This document shows positions 16,645 through 25,870 of a stretch of DNA of 64,000 nucleotides, one piece after another (position 1 is the first letter of the stretch; each line of letters starts with the position of its first letter). Both the position numbers and the translations under genes were made by a program. Origin of the DNA: Pseudothauera lacus (GTDB taxonomy: Bacteria; Pseudomonadota; Gammaproteobacteria; Burkholderiales; Rhodocyclaceae); contig NZ_PZKC01000002.1 of NCBI RefSeq assembly GCF_003034845.1, positions 338,798-402,797 on the forward strand, read 5' to 3'. Below the pieces are notes generated by a model. It worked only from the letters and a program-made list of their open reading frames with translations, was not told the DNA's origin and did not search any database.

Positions 16645-17280
16645 ATGGACATCAGCATCGATATCGACATCGAAACCCTCATCTACGGCATCGCCCTCGC
16701 CGGGGTGGCGGTGAACGCCGCCGCCGGGGTACTGGAGGCCGGGCGCAAGCCCTTCGACCTTTTCGGCATGGTGGTCGTGGCGCTGGCCGCTGCGCTCGGT
16801 GGGGGCTCGCTGCGCGACGTGCTGCTCGACCGCACGGTGTTCTGGATCGCCGACCAGAGCTACCTGATCGCCGCCATCGTTGCCGGACTCGCGACCTTTG
16901 CGCTGGTGCGCGTGGTGCGCCTGCCGGCCCGTCTGTTCCTGATCCCCGACGCCATCGGCCTGGCCCTGTTCACCGTCAGCGGTACCCAGGCCGCGCTGGC
17001 CATGGAGGCGCCCTGGCTGGTGGCGGTGCTGATGGGAGTGATCACCGGGGTGTTCGGCGGCATCGTCCGCGATGTGCTGTGCAACGAAGTGCCGCTGGTG
17101 TTCTCCAGCGAACTGTATGCCACCGCCTCTTTCCTCGGGGCGCTGCTGCTTGTCGGCCTCGTCGCCTGGGGGGTGTCGGCAGGCTGGGCGGCGCTCGCCG
17201 CCGGCACGCTGGTGCTGCTGGTGCGCCTGCTCGCCCTGCGCCTGCGCTGGCGTCTGCCGGTATTCATCGCGCGGCCCTGA
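16645..17280 (+). CDS. UPF0126/TRIC-like membrane protein
   Basis: 211 residues with two copies of a glycine-rich helix-loop unit, the UPF0126 repeat: ALAAALGGGSLRDVLLDR (first) and MGVITGVFGGIVRDVLCNE (second). Such proteins are seven-helix inner-membrane channels or transporters; E. coli relatives have been linked to glycine uptake. It appears monocistronic and divergent from livH. Substrate is unknown here. Confidence 0.88.
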   Translation: MDISIDIDIETLIYGIALAGVAVNAAAGVLEAGRKPFDLFGMVVVALAAALGGGSLRDVLLDRTVFWIADQSYLIAAIVAGLATFALVRVVRLPARLFLIPDAIGLALFTVSGTQAALAMEAPWLVAVLMGVITGVFGGIVRDVLCNEVPLVFSSELYATASFLGALLLVGLVAWGVSAGWAALAAGTLVLLVRLLALRLRWRLPVFIARP

Positions 17281-17323
17281 ACGGGGGCGTGCCGGTGTCT
17301 GCCCCGGCCGCCCTGAGTGCGCC

Positions 17324-17740
17324 CTAAGGCAGGCGCAGAAGGATGCGCAGTTCCGCGGTCGCGGCGTCGTCCGGCAGGTAGCCGATGGCATCGGGGTTGT
17401 CACCCAGGCGGCGGCGCAGGTCGGCGATGCTGGCCGCCTCGAAGGGCGGCAGGGCGCGTCCGGAGAAGACCTGGCGCGACCACCAGGCGCGTATCTGGGC
17501 GGGTTTCTTGGCGGTGAGCAGGAAGTAGAAGCGGTCGCGCTCGGCGCCGCGCGGCAGATCAAGGAGCTGCACGGAGTGGCCGTCGGCGGTAGTGCTGCGG
17601 CGGCCGAGGAAGAGTTGCTCGGCGAGGTCGCGGCTGAGTTCGCCGAAGCTGCTTGCGGCACCGGCGACGATGACGAACTCGGCGCGCACCGCAGTGCTGG
17701 TCAGCAGGCCGAAGGCGAGGAGCAGCAGGAATCGGCGCAT
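17324..17740 (-). CDS. Small periplasmic PstS-like protein
   Basis: 138 residues with a signal peptide (MRRFLLLLAFGLLTSTAVRA). The mature part resembles half of a phosphate-type substrate-binding protein: AEQLFLGRRSTTADGHSVQ, then RAWWSRQVFSGRALPPFEA and DNPDAIGYLPDD. Such short proteins occur beside a porin and a GGDEF/EAL protein, as here. The porin gene ends 5 bases upstream. Ligand binding is unproven. Confidence 0.78.
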   Translation of the reverse strand: MRRFLLLLAFGLLTSTAVRAEFVIVAGAASSFGELSRDLAEQLFLGRRSTTADGHSVQLLDLPRGAERDRFYFLLTAKKPAQIRAWWSRQVFSGRALPPFEAASIADLRRRLGDNPDAIGYLPDDAATAELRILLRLP

Positions 17741-17745
17741 GATGT

Positions 17746-18945
17746 TCAGAAGACCATGTCGATCGCGACGCTGAGCACATTCACCCGCCGCCCGCCCGGC
17801 GCCCGGCCGCCTTCATCGGGGTAGAAGGACCCCCAGGCCTGGCGGCCGATGCGGGCGTGGGTGAGTTGCGCCTTGAACGCCAGTGCGCTGTCAAGATCCC
17901 AGCGCACCCCCAGGGTGAGGCTGCGCTGGGCATCCGAACGTGAGGCCAGATAGGCATCGAAGGCGCCCTGCAGCGCGGCAGGGGGGGCCAGGCTGGTGAT
18001 CGCCTGATCCTGGCGCTGGCTGGCGAGTACGACATAGGGCAGCACGCTGCCAGTGCGGTAGCCCGCACTCAGGTACCAGGCGTGGGCGCTGTCCACGTAG
18101 CGGTCGCTGCGGCGGCGGACGTACTCGCCGATGAACTGGTGACGGCCGTCGTCCCAGTGCACGCCGAAGGAGGTGAACGCCGCGCGCCCGCGCCGGCCGG
18201 AGAGTTCGTCGGCGAGTGCGTCGTAGGCCGGGCCGGCGAGTGCCAGGGCGGCGCTGAGGGCGCGGAAGCCGCTGTCCTTCCAGTGCACCGCCAGACGCCC
18301 CTGGCCGTGGCCGAGGTGGACGCTGAGGGCATCCCGGCTGGCAGTGAGGTTGATCCCGCGGACGCCGTGCAGGCGCGCCTCGCCACCGCCGAGCAGGTCG
18401 ATCGAGCCGCCACCGTAGTAGGGCTGCAGCTCGATCGACCACTCACCGGCGCTGGCGTGCACCAGCATGTCGATGCCGTCGGCACTGGCGAACGGGTTGA
18501 GGCTGTAGACCTCGGTCGGCGGGCGCACCCAGGGGTGGGCGTAATTGACCCGCAGGGTGTCGGAGAACATGAAGAAAGGTACCCGCAGGCGGCCGGCGCG
18601 GATGCTTATACCGTCCGCCGGACTGTGGCGGAAGAACGCCCACGACAGCTGCGGGCGGTGATCGCCGTGCGGGTTGCGCTTGGCGGTCATCTGCACGGTG
18701 AGATCGCTGGCCTTGCTCAGGCGCAGGCTTCCCTGCAGGCCGATGACGCTGTCGGCACCGAAGTCCACCCGCTGGCGGGCGGGGGCGTTGAAGTCGGCGC
18801 CGTAGAAGCGCAGGTCGCTGCGATCGGCTGTTACCGCACCGAGGGTGGCGAAGCCGGACAGCTGCAGCGCCGGCAGCAGGGCATCGTCGGCGTGCGCGGC
18901 GGGGCTCAGGGCCAGCCACAGGGCGAGGAGGTGGGCTCGCTTCAT
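17746..18945 (-). CDS. Porin-like outer-membrane protein
   Basis: 399 residues with a signal peptide (MKRAHLLALWLALSPAAHA). The mature sequence starts DDALLPALQLSGFATLG and has alternating strands throughout, ending NVLSVAIDMVF with a C-terminal Phe typical of outer-membrane barrels. It may be a phosphate-selective (OprO/P-like) or general porin. Its ATG overlaps the stop of the GGDEF/EAL gene by 4 bases and the PstS-like gene follows, so one operon links a cyclic-di-GMP protein to an outer-membrane channel. Confidence 0.82.
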   Translation of the reverse strand: MKRAHLLALWLALSPAAHADDALLPALQLSGFATLGAVTADRSDLRFYGADFNAPARQRVDFGADSVIGLQGSLRLSKASDLTVQMTAKRNPHGDHRPQLSWAFFRHSPADGISIRAGRLRVPFFMFSDTLRVNYAHPWVRPPTEVYSLNPFASADGIDMLVHASAGEWSIELQPYYGGGSIDLLGGGEARLHGVRGINLTASRDALSVHLGHGQGRLAVHWKDSGFRALSAALALAGPAYDALADELSGRRGRAAFTSFGVHWDDGRHQFIGEYVRRRSDRYVDSAHAWYLSAGYRTGSVLPYVVLASQRQDQAITSLAPPAALQGAFDAYLASRSDAQRSLTLGVRWDLDSALAFKAQLTHARIGRQAWGSFYPDEGGRAPGGRRVNVLSVAIDMVF

Positions 18946-21371
18946 GGCGGCGGCGCATCGCGCAGCAGCCCGGCAATGCCCTCGGCGGGCAGCGGCCGCG
19001 AATAGAGGTAGCCCTGGCCGTAATCGCAGCCCATGGCGAGCAGCAAATCGTGCTGCAGGGGGGATTCGATGCACTCGGCGACCACGGTCATGCCGAGGTC
19101 GTGGGCCAGCTCGATGCTGCGCCTGACGATGGTGCCGAGGCGCGGGGTGTCGGCGAGGGTGCGCACGAAGGAGCCGTCGAGCTTGAGAACATCGCAGGGG
19201 ATGGTGTGCAGGTAGCTGAGCGTGGAGTAGCCGGTGCCGAAGTCGTCGATCATCACCTTCATCCCTGCATCGCGCAGGGTGCGCAGCATGGCCGCTGCCG
19301 GGCCGCTGGGTTCGGCCAGCGCGCTCTCGGTGATCTCCACCCGCACGGCTTCGATGGGCAGGCCGTGGCGGGCGATGGTGCCGAGGATGTCGGTGGTCAG
19401 GCCGACGACCTGGAACTGACGCGCCGACAGGTTGACGCTCACCGGCGGCAGGGCGTCGCTGCCGAAGAGTTTGCGCCAGCGCACGATGTCGGCGCACACC
19501 TGTTCCAGTACCTGCATGCCGAGCTCGTGGATGAGGCCGAGCGATTCGGCCAGCGCGACGAAGGCCAGCGGCGACAGCAGCCCTTTTTGCGGATGCTGCC
19601 AGCGTACCAGCGCCTCGAGGCTGCGGGGGGCGCCGCTGTGCAGGTCGACGATGGGCTGGTAATGCACCGTGAGGCCGCCGTCGCGCAGCGCTGCGCGCAG
19701 TTCGGATTCGAGCTGCAGGGCCTGCAGGGTCTGGGTGTGCATGCCGGCTTCGAAGATGGTTACCGGTTCGTCGCTGCTGCGCCGGGCGCGGTGCAGGGCG
19801 TTGTCGGCATCGCGCAGGATGGCTTCGCCGTCGTCGTGGTAGTCGTCGCTCAGTGCCACGCCGATGCGCGCCCGCGGATGGATCGTGTGGCCGGCGACCA
19901 CCGCCGGCTCGGCAAGGCCTTCGCGCAGGCTGGCAGCGAGGCGGCTGGCCTCGTTGCGTTCGCCGATGTCGCTAAGCAGCACGGCGAACTGGTCGCCGCC
20001 GATGCGTGCGGCAATGTCGCCGCTGCGCAGGTGGCGGGCGATGCGGTCGGCGATGCGGCGCAGCAGTTCGTCGCCGGCGACATGGCCGAAGCTGTCGTTG
20101 ACGAGGCGGAAGCGTTCGAGGTTGATGGTCAGCACGGCGAAGTGGAAATCGTCGCTGCGCCGTTGCCGGCCGAGCGCGCTGTTGAGGTGTTCGACGAACA
20201 GTGCGCGATTGGGCAACGAGGTCAGGCCGTCATGGAGGGCGTCGTGGAGCAGGCGCTGCTGCGCCTGGCGGCGCACATGGACGTCGGCGATCGAGCCTGC
20301 CATGCGGAAGGCGCGCCCGTCGGCGCCGCGCAGGGCGACGCCGCGGGTGAGGATCCAGCGGTAGTCGCCGCTGGGCAGGCGGACGCGGTGTTCGAGCATG
20401 AACTGGGCGCTGTCGCCCTTCAGGTGTTCGACGAGCTGGTTGTTGAAGCGACCCTTGTCGTCGGGATGGAGGTAGCCGAGGAGCTCGTCAGGAGGGAGCG
20501 GGCCGTCGTGCATGCCGCGCCCGACGATCTCGGCGAAGCGCGGCGAATGGTAGAAGGTGCGGGCAGCGATGTCCCAGTCCCACAGACCGTCGTTGGCGCC
20601 GTGGATGGCGAGGGCGTAGCGCTCCTCGCTGGCGTGCAGGCGGCTGGCGGTGCTTTCCAGCTCGCGCACGCGCCCCTGCAGGCGCTCCGCCATGATGTTG
20701 AAGCGGCGGGCGAGATCGGCCAGTTCGTCGTTGCCGGATTCCGGCAGGCGGTGTTCGAGGTGGCCCTCGGCGAGGGCCTGGCTGCCGTCGAGCAGGCGTC
20801 CGAGGTTGCGCGTAAGGAGGTAGCCGATCGCTGCCAGCAGTACCAGGGTGAGGCCCACCACGGCGAGCGCGATGACGCTGCCCTGCTCAAGGATGGCACG
20901 GCGGGCGTGGACGAGGTTGGCGGCGGAGACGCCGAACTGCAGGCTGCCGACTTCGTTGCCCGGCAGCAGCAGCGGGCGGCGGACGTGGATGAAGCCGCTG
21001 TCCATGCCGCCGAGGATGCCTGCGGCAGGGGGGCTGGCGCCGCCGTTGGATACCGTCTCGCCGGCATCGAGCAGCAGGCTGCCGTCGGCGCGGGCGATGC
21101 GCACATAGGTGAGGCCTTCGCCGGCGTCGACAAGCAGCTCGTCGAGGATGTCCTGCATGGCCTCGTAGCTGCCGTGTTCGCCATGCACGACGGCCATGCT
21201 GTGCAGCATCACGGTGTGCTGCTCGATGAGGGTGTCGAGGGTGGCCGACGCCGCGCCATCCATCAGGCGAACGCTGTTGGCCAGCAGCAGGGTGAGCAGG
21301 ACGACCTGCACGACCGTGCTCGCCAGCAGCAGGCGAATGCGTATCGAGGTGCGGTGGAGGGGTAGTTGCAA
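18942..21371 (-). CDS. Membrane GGDEF-EAL cyclic-di-GMP protein with HAMP and PAS
   Basis: 809 residues from a TTG; no better start precedes the first membrane helix. Order: helix (about 12-32), periplasmic sensor (33-165), second helix (166-188), HAMP (190-240), PAS/PAC (250-375), GGDEF (385-540), EAL (555-800). The GGDEF site reads ARIGGDQFAVLL: the acidic residue before the final Phe is Gln, so cyclase activity may be weak or lost. The EAL site is well conserved (EALVRWQHP, NLSARQF, DDFGTGYS, LKLDGSFV, AECIES), so phosphodiesterase activity is likely. First gene of an operon with a porin and a PstS-like protein. Confidence 0.9.
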   Translation of the reverse strand: MQLPLHRTSIRIRLLLASTVVQVVLLTLLLANSVRLMDGAASATLDTLIEQHTVMLHSMAVVHGEHGSYEAMQDILDELLVDAGEGLTYVRIARADGSLLLDAGETVSNGGASPPAAGILGGMDSGFIHVRRPLLLPGNEVGSLQFGVSAANLVHARRAILEQGSVIALAVVGLTLVLLAAIGYLLTRNLGRLLDGSQALAEGHLEHRLPESGNDELADLARRFNIMAERLQGRVRELESTASRLHASEERYALAIHGANDGLWDWDIAARTFYHSPRFAEIVGRGMHDGPLPPDELLGYLHPDDKGRFNNQLVEHLKGDSAQFMLEHRVRLPSGDYRWILTRGVALRGADGRAFRMAGSIADVHVRRQAQQRLLHDALHDGLTSLPNRALFVEHLNSALGRQRRSDDFHFAVLTINLERFRLVNDSFGHVAGDELLRRIADRIARHLRSGDIAARIGGDQFAVLLSDIGERNEASRLAASLREGLAEPAVVAGHTIHPRARIGVALSDDYHDDGEAILRDADNALHRARRSSDEPVTIFEAGMHTQTLQALQLESELRAALRDGGLTVHYQPIVDLHSGAPRSLEALVRWQHPQKGLLSPLAFVALAESLGLIHELGMQVLEQVCADIVRWRKLFGSDALPPVSVNLSARQFQVVGLTTDILGTIARHGLPIEAVRVEITESALAEPSGPAAAMLRTLRDAGMKVMIDDFGTGYSTLSYLHTIPCDVLKLDGSFVRTLADTPRLGTIVRRSIELAHDLGMTVVAECIESPLQHDLLLAMGCDYGQGYLYSRPLPAEGIAGLLRDAPPP

Positions 21372-21462
21372 GGCACGGACCGACGGCGGGTAGCGTGCCG
21401 GGATAGTGCCCCAATGCGGTCGTGCTGACTAGAGTGTAAGTAAAAATCTTACATGTAACAGA

Positions 21463-21480
21463 TGAAAATGCCCGTTTTCA
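21463..21480 (-). terminator. Weak hairpin after the malonyl-CoA decarboxylase gene
   Basis: A 6-bp AT-rich inverted repeat (TGAAAA / TTTTCA, 6-base loop) lies 10 bases after the stop codon. On the minus strand the second arm ends in a T-run. The nearby stretch 21435-21458 also contains TGTAAG/CTTACA and the palindrome TTACATGTAA, which might be an operator for the GGDEF-EAL gene. Both readings are tentative. Confidence 0.3.
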
Positions 21481-21489
21481 CAGCTCCGT

Positions 21490-22857
21490 TCAGCGCCGCC
21501 CTTGTCGTCTTACCGCCGCCGAGGCGTCGATACGGCCGCTGGCGGCAAAGGCTTCGAGGTTCTGTTCGATGCGCTCGGGGTCGTAGAGGTAATTCACCAT
21601 CATCCCCCAGGATTGCGCCAGACCTTTCGGTGAGGTGTCTGCCTGCCAGTTCAGGCGTTCGACGCGGGCGCCGTTGCCGAGGTGGAAGCGTGCCACTGCA
21701 TCGAGCGGCCGGCCCTTGTGCTGGGCATGCAGAAGGTAGTCGGCGGCGACGCGCTGGAGCGGGTCGCGCAGGGCGTCGACGAGCGCGGCATTCTGCGCCC
21801 ATGCCGGTTCGGCGAGGACTTCGGCAAGGCGCTCGGGATCGGCGCCGGCGGTGGCCACGCGCTTGCGGTCGCGTTCGGTGAGTGCGCCGGCGAGGGCCTC
21901 CGGCTGGCGCAGCGCCCATCCCGCCAGTCCGGGGATGGGCGAGAGCGTGGCGAAGGTTTCCAGGCGCGGGAAATCGCGCTTGAGGTCCTCAACCACGCGC
22001 TTGAGCAGGAAGTTGCCGAAGGACACCCCGCGCAGCCCCGCCTGGGTATTGCTGATCGAATAGAACACCGCCACCCTCGCCTTGTGCGGGTCGAGCACTG
22101 GCGCATGTTCGTCGAGCAGCACCTGGACGTTGTCGGCGAGCGTTTCGAGCAGAGCCACCTCGACGAAGATCAACGGTTCCAGTGGCATGCGCGGATGGAA
22201 GAAGCCGTAGCAGCGGCGGTCGGCACCGAGGCGGTTCTTGAGGTCGGTCCAGGAGCGGATCTCGTGCACGGCCTCGTACTCGACCAGTTTCTCGAGCAGC
22301 GCCGCAGGGGATTCCCAGGTGATGCAGCTCAGTTCCAGGAAGCCGACGTCGAACCATGCCGCCAGGCGCGCTTCGAGCTCGCGGTCGAGCGGCTTGAGCT
22401 CGGGGTCGTCGCGCAGGAAGCGCAGCAGGTCGGCGCGCAGGTCGACGAGGAACTTCACACCCTGCGGGATGGCGTTGAACTGGGTGAGGATGCGGATGCG
22501 TGCCGAGCGCATGGCGGCGCGCAGTTCGGCTTCGGCATCCCACTGGCGCGCGCTGCCGACGGCGTCCTGGAAGGTCTGATGGGCGGCCGCGATACGTTGA
22601 GGATCGGGGCCGAATTCGACTGCGATGATGCGCAGGAAGGCGTGCCTGCCGCCGTCGTCGAGGCGCAGGTAGGTTTCCGCCAGGCGCGCGGCACGCTGCC
22701 GGGTGGAGATCTCCCCGCCACGCCCTTCGGCACATTCGCGCAACTGCTCGCGGATGCGCTCGAGGGTGCGTTCGGTGGGTTCGTTGCGTCGCGCGGTGGC
22801 GCTGGCCATCAGCTCGCGCATGCGCGAGAGGCTGCGGGAGACGAGTCCGGGTGCCAT
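21490..22857 (-). CDS. Malonyl-CoA decarboxylase
   Basis: 455 residues, full length for the bacterial family. The N-terminal helical domain (LAETYLRLDDGGRHAFLRI) leads into the GNAT-like catalytic domain: SCITWESPAALLEKLVEYEAVH, CYGFFHPRMPLEPLIFVEVAL, SNTQAGLRGVSFGNFLLKRV, FATLSPIPGLAGW with the catalytic Ser/His region, and VARFHLGNGARVERLNW. It converts malonyl-CoA to acetyl-CoA and CO2, cytosolic. It stands alone here rather than with malonate-CoA ligase genes, so a role in limiting malonyl-CoA or in malonate use cannot be decided. Confidence 0.93.
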   Translation of the reverse strand: MAPGLVSRSLSRMRELMASATARRNEPTERTLERIREQLRECAEGRGGEISTRQRAARLAETYLRLDDGGRHAFLRIIAVEFGPDPQRIAAAHQTFQDAVGSARQWDAEAELRAAMRSARIRILTQFNAIPQGVKFLVDLRADLLRFLRDDPELKPLDRELEARLAAWFDVGFLELSCITWESPAALLEKLVEYEAVHEIRSWTDLKNRLGADRRCYGFFHPRMPLEPLIFVEVALLETLADNVQVLLDEHAPVLDPHKARVAVFYSISNTQAGLRGVSFGNFLLKRVVEDLKRDFPRLETFATLSPIPGLAGWALRQPEALAGALTERDRKRVATAGADPERLAEVLAEPAWAQNAALVDALRDPLQRVAADYLLHAQHKGRPLDAVARFHLGNGARVERLNWQADTSPKGLAQSWGMMVNYLYDPERIEQNLEAFAASGRIDASAAVRRQGRR

Positions 22858-23000
22858 GATCGGGAGCGGTGGTGGACAATGAGCCGATCATACCGCGCGC
22901 CGTGTGGCCGTGGCAGCATCGTGCCGCTGCCGGCGGTCGGGATGCGCCGGATGATGACGATGGAGAGTAAGATTGGGGCCATCAACCGAAGGGCCGATCG

Positions 23001-24698
23001 ATGACTTACCGCAATCTGCCGCCGCTACCCTCGCCGCTGCGCATTGCCCTGGCCATCGCGCTGATCTATGCGGGCGTGGCGGTGGCATGGATCCTCTATT
23101 CCGACACCCTGCTCGCGGTGTGGGTGCAGGAGTCCGCGCGGCTGACCCAGCTGCAGACTTTCAAGGGCCTGTTCTTCGTGCTGTCCACGGCGCTGTTGCT
23201 GTTCCTGGCGATGTGGCTGGCGCTGCGCCGGCAGGCCGCCCTGCAGCGTACCCTGAGCGACCGCGAGGCGGCCTTCCAGCTCGCCATGCGGGCCTCCGGC
23301 ATGGGCGTGTGGGACTACCGCGTCGGCCGCGAGGAGGTCGACACCAGTGCGCAGGTGGCGGTCCTGCTCGGCTATCCCCCGGAGACTTTCCGCGATAGCG
23401 TGGCAGCCTGGCAGGAGCGTCTCCATCCGCAGGACCGCGACATGGCGCGGCGGCGGTTCCGCGCCTACATGGAGGGGCGCGCGCCACGCTACGAGGCCGA
23501 GTTCCGCATGCGGCACCGCGACGGCAGCTATCGCTGGTTCCGCTCGACCGGTCAGGTCGTCGAGCGTGACGGCGACGGCAAGCCGGCGCGGGTGATCGGC
23601 GCCTATCTCGACATTGACGAGCAACTGCAGACCTGGAAGCGTCTGGCCGAAAGCGAGACGCGTGCGCGCCTGTACCTCGAGCGCATGCCCATCGGCTGCA
23701 TGATCACCGATACCGACTGGCGCATTATCAGCTGCAATCCGGCCTTCGAGCGCATGTTCGGCTATGGCGCCGGCGAGCTGATCGGGCGCACCGCCTTCGA
23801 TACCATCATCGCCGAGAGCGCCCGCGGACAGACCGAGGTGGTGCTGGCGCGCTTGCGCAGCGGCAGTTTCGACACCCACAACATCAACGAGAACCGCACC
23901 CGCGACGGCCGCAGCCTGCTCTGCGAGTGGTTCAATACGCCGATCCGTGACGCTGACGGCAAGGTCGTGCAGTTGCTGGCGATGGCCATCGACATCACCC
24001 GTCGTGACGCCACCGACCGTGCCCTCGCCGACAGCTACCGCCATCTCAGCGAACTCTCCGCCCGCCTGATGCAGGTCCAGGAGGATGAACGCCGCCGCCT
24101 CGCGCGCGAACTGCACGACGAGGTCGGCCAGCAGCTCACCGCGGTGAAGCTCAACCTGCACGCCATCGGCCGTGTGGCGGAGGACGACATTACCCGCGCG
24201 CGGGTGGATGACTGCGTGGACATCGTCGACCTCACCATTGCGCGCATCCGCTCGCGTGCCCTCGAACTGCGTCCCGCCATGCTTGATGACCTCGGCCTCG
24301 GTGCGGCACTGGCGTGGTATTGCCGCAGCGCTGCCGAACGCGCCGGGGTGGCGGTCGAGCTGCTCGGTGGGGATGGGCTGGAGCGCTTCGACGAGGCCGT
24401 CGAGACGGCTGCCTTCCGCATCGTCCAGGAAGCCGTCAACAATGCCCTGCGCCATGGGCCGCCGACGCGCGTGGAGGTGGAAGTGCACCACGACGGCCAT
24501 GTCCTCGAACTGAGCATTGCCGACGATGGCAGCGGCTTCGATGCCGCTGCGCTGCGCAATGGCGGCGGCCTTGGCCTGGCCGGGATGCGCGAGCGCACCG
24601 AGCTGCTTGGCGGGCATTTCGCCATCGACAGCGCGCCGGGGGCGGGCACCCGCATCCATGCCCGCCTGCCGGCACCGCCGCGCGCGGAGGCCGATTGA
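23001..24698 (+). CDS. NarX/DegS-type membrane sensor histidine kinase with PAS domains
   Basis: 565 residues. Two membrane helices (about 14-34 and 54-74) flank a short periplasmic loop. Two PAS/PAC domains follow (95-220: QLAMRASGMGVWDYR; 225-345: ERMPIGCMITDTDWRIISCN). The HisKA_3 dimerisation domain has DERRRLARELHDEVGQQLTAV with the phospho-His, and the ATPase domain has FRIVQEAVNNALRHG and GGGLGLAGMRER. It overlaps the next response regulator gene by 4 bases and is its partner. Confidence 0.92.
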   Translation: MTYRNLPPLPSPLRIALAIALIYAGVAVAWILYSDTLLAVWVQESARLTQLQTFKGLFFVLSTALLLFLAMWLALRRQAALQRTLSDREAAFQLAMRASGMGVWDYRVGREEVDTSAQVAVLLGYPPETFRDSVAAWQERLHPQDRDMARRRFRAYMEGRAPRYEAEFRMRHRDGSYRWFRSTGQVVERDGDGKPARVIGAYLDIDEQLQTWKRLAESETRARLYLERMPIGCMITDTDWRIISCNPAFERMFGYGAGELIGRTAFDTIIAESARGQTEVVLARLRSGSFDTHNINENRTRDGRSLLCEWFNTPIRDADGKVVQLLAMAIDITRRDATDRALADSYRHLSELSARLMQVQEDERRRLARELHDEVGQQLTAVKLNLHAIGRVAEDDITRARVDDCVDIVDLTIARIRSRALELRPAMLDDLGLGAALAWYCRSAAERAGVAVELLGGDGLERFDEAVETAAFRIVQEAVNNALRHGPPTRVEVEVHHDGHVLELSIADDGSGFDAAALRNGGGLGLAGMRERTELLGGHFAIDSAPGAGTRIHARLPAPPRAEAD

Positions 24699-25312
24699 GC
24701 GCGCGGGTGCTGCTGGTCGATGACCATGCCCTGGTGCGCAGCGGTCTGCGTGCGCTGATCGGCGGCTTTGCCGGCTTCGAGGTCGTCGGCGAGGCCGCCG
24801 ATGGGCGTGCGGCGCTGGCGCTGGTGGAACAACTGGCGGTGGATGTGGTGGTGATGGACCTTTCCATGCCCGGGCTCAACGGCATCGAAGCCACCCGGCG
24901 GCTGCGCGCCGGGCTGGCAGACTGCCCGGTGGTGGTGCTGTCCATGCACACCGAACCCGACTACCTCGATCAGGCGCTCGCTGCCGGCGCCCGCGCCTAC
25001 GTCGTCAAGGATGCCGCACCGGCCGAGCTGGAAGCTGCCCTGCGCGCCGCACTGCGTGGCGAGCGCTTCCTCTCGCCGCAGGTCGCCGGGCGGGTAGGGG
25101 CCGCGCACGGCGGCAGCCGCACGCCGCTGACTGCCCGTCAGCGCGAGATCCTGCGGCTCATCGCGGAGGGCTGCAGCACCCGCGAAATCGCCACCCGTCT
25201 GCACATCAGCGTCAAGACGGTGGAGACCCACCGTGCCCAGATCATGCAGCGCCTGGACATCTTCGACATCGCCGGGCTGACCCGCTATGCCATGCGCACA
25301 GGCCTGGTGTAG
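24695..25312 (+). CDS. NarL/LuxR-family response regulator
   Basis: 205 residues from a TTG overlapping the kinase TGA. The receiver reads VLLVDDHALVRSGL, phospho-Asp in VVVMDLSMPGLNG, and YVVKDAAPAEL. The LuxR helix-turn-helix is LTARQREILRLIAEGCSTREIATRLHISVKTVETH (in outline). It completes a translationally coupled two-component system. Its regulon is unknown. Confidence 0.93.
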   Translation: MSARVLLVDDHALVRSGLRALIGGFAGFEVVGEAADGRAALALVEQLAVDVVVMDLSMPGLNGIEATRRLRAGLADCPVVVLSMHTEPDYLDQALAAGARAYVVKDAAPAELEAALRAALRGERFLSPQVAGRVGAAHGGSRTPLTARQREILRLIAEGCSTREIATRLHISVKTVETHRAQIMQRLDIFDIAGLTRYAMRTGLV

Positions 25313-25429
25313 GCCCCTTCATTGCGTCAAAAGTCACGCTGCGATGAAAAATCAGGGATTCCCCGATGTTGCATGCCGACCGATTCATGCATCATCATGA
25401 CCATACCATTGCCGTGCTGCCCGTCTGAC

Positions 25430-25870
25430 ATGTCCGCTGCCCTCGCCCACAACGCCCGCCTGCCTTCCGGCGCCGCTGCCGGCAAGGCCCCTTTGCGCGT
25501 GTTGCTGGCGGCACCGCCGGCATTGCGCAGTGGTCCGCTGGAGCGCTTCCTCGCCGATTCGCCGGACATCGAACTGGTCGGGTGGACCGACAGCGAGAGC
25601 CGCTCCATGCAGCTCTTCTTCCTTCTCGCCCCCGATGTGACGGTGCTCGACTGGCGCATCTCGGTGGCCGAGCCGGCACGCTTCGTCGGCCTGATCAAGC
25701 GTGTCGCCCCCTATGCGCGCATCGTCTCGGTGGTGCCGGAGGCCGACTCCGTGCCGGCGCGTGCCGCGCGTGCCCTGGGAGCCGACCAGGTGGTCACCGT
25801 CGACGAGCTTCCCGCCTGTCTGAGCGCCCTCGCTGCCGAGGGCGATGCCCTCCCGGCGCGTTATCGCTGA
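25430..25870 (+). CDS. Receiver-like protein lacking the acidic pocket
   Basis: 146 residues from the ATG at 25430; an ATG 11 codons earlier is possible and neither has a good Shine-Dalgarno. The order of strands and helices resembles a CheY-like receiver: [19 protein letters not shown], then [13 protein letters not shown] with an Asp at the phosphorylation position, [11 protein letters not shown] and [20 protein letters not shown]. The acidic pair after the first strand is replaced by AAPP and no conserved Lys follows, so it is likely a pseudo-receiver. It lies downstream of the NarL-type pair on the same strand and overlaps lgt, convergent, by 10 bases. Confidence 0.65.
   Translation: MSAALAHNARLPSGAAAGKAPLRVLLAAPPALRSGPLERFLADSPDIELVGWTDSESRSMQLFFLLAPDVTVLDWRISVAEPARFVGLIKRVAPYARIVSVVPEADSVPARAARALGADQVVTVDELPACLSALAAEGDALPARYR

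Noticed and set aside
19050..21365. Long open frame on the plus strand opposite the GGDEF-EAL gene
   Set aside because: It is a GC-rich antisense shadow with no recognisable domain; the minus-strand product has continuous PAS, GGDEF and EAL motifs.
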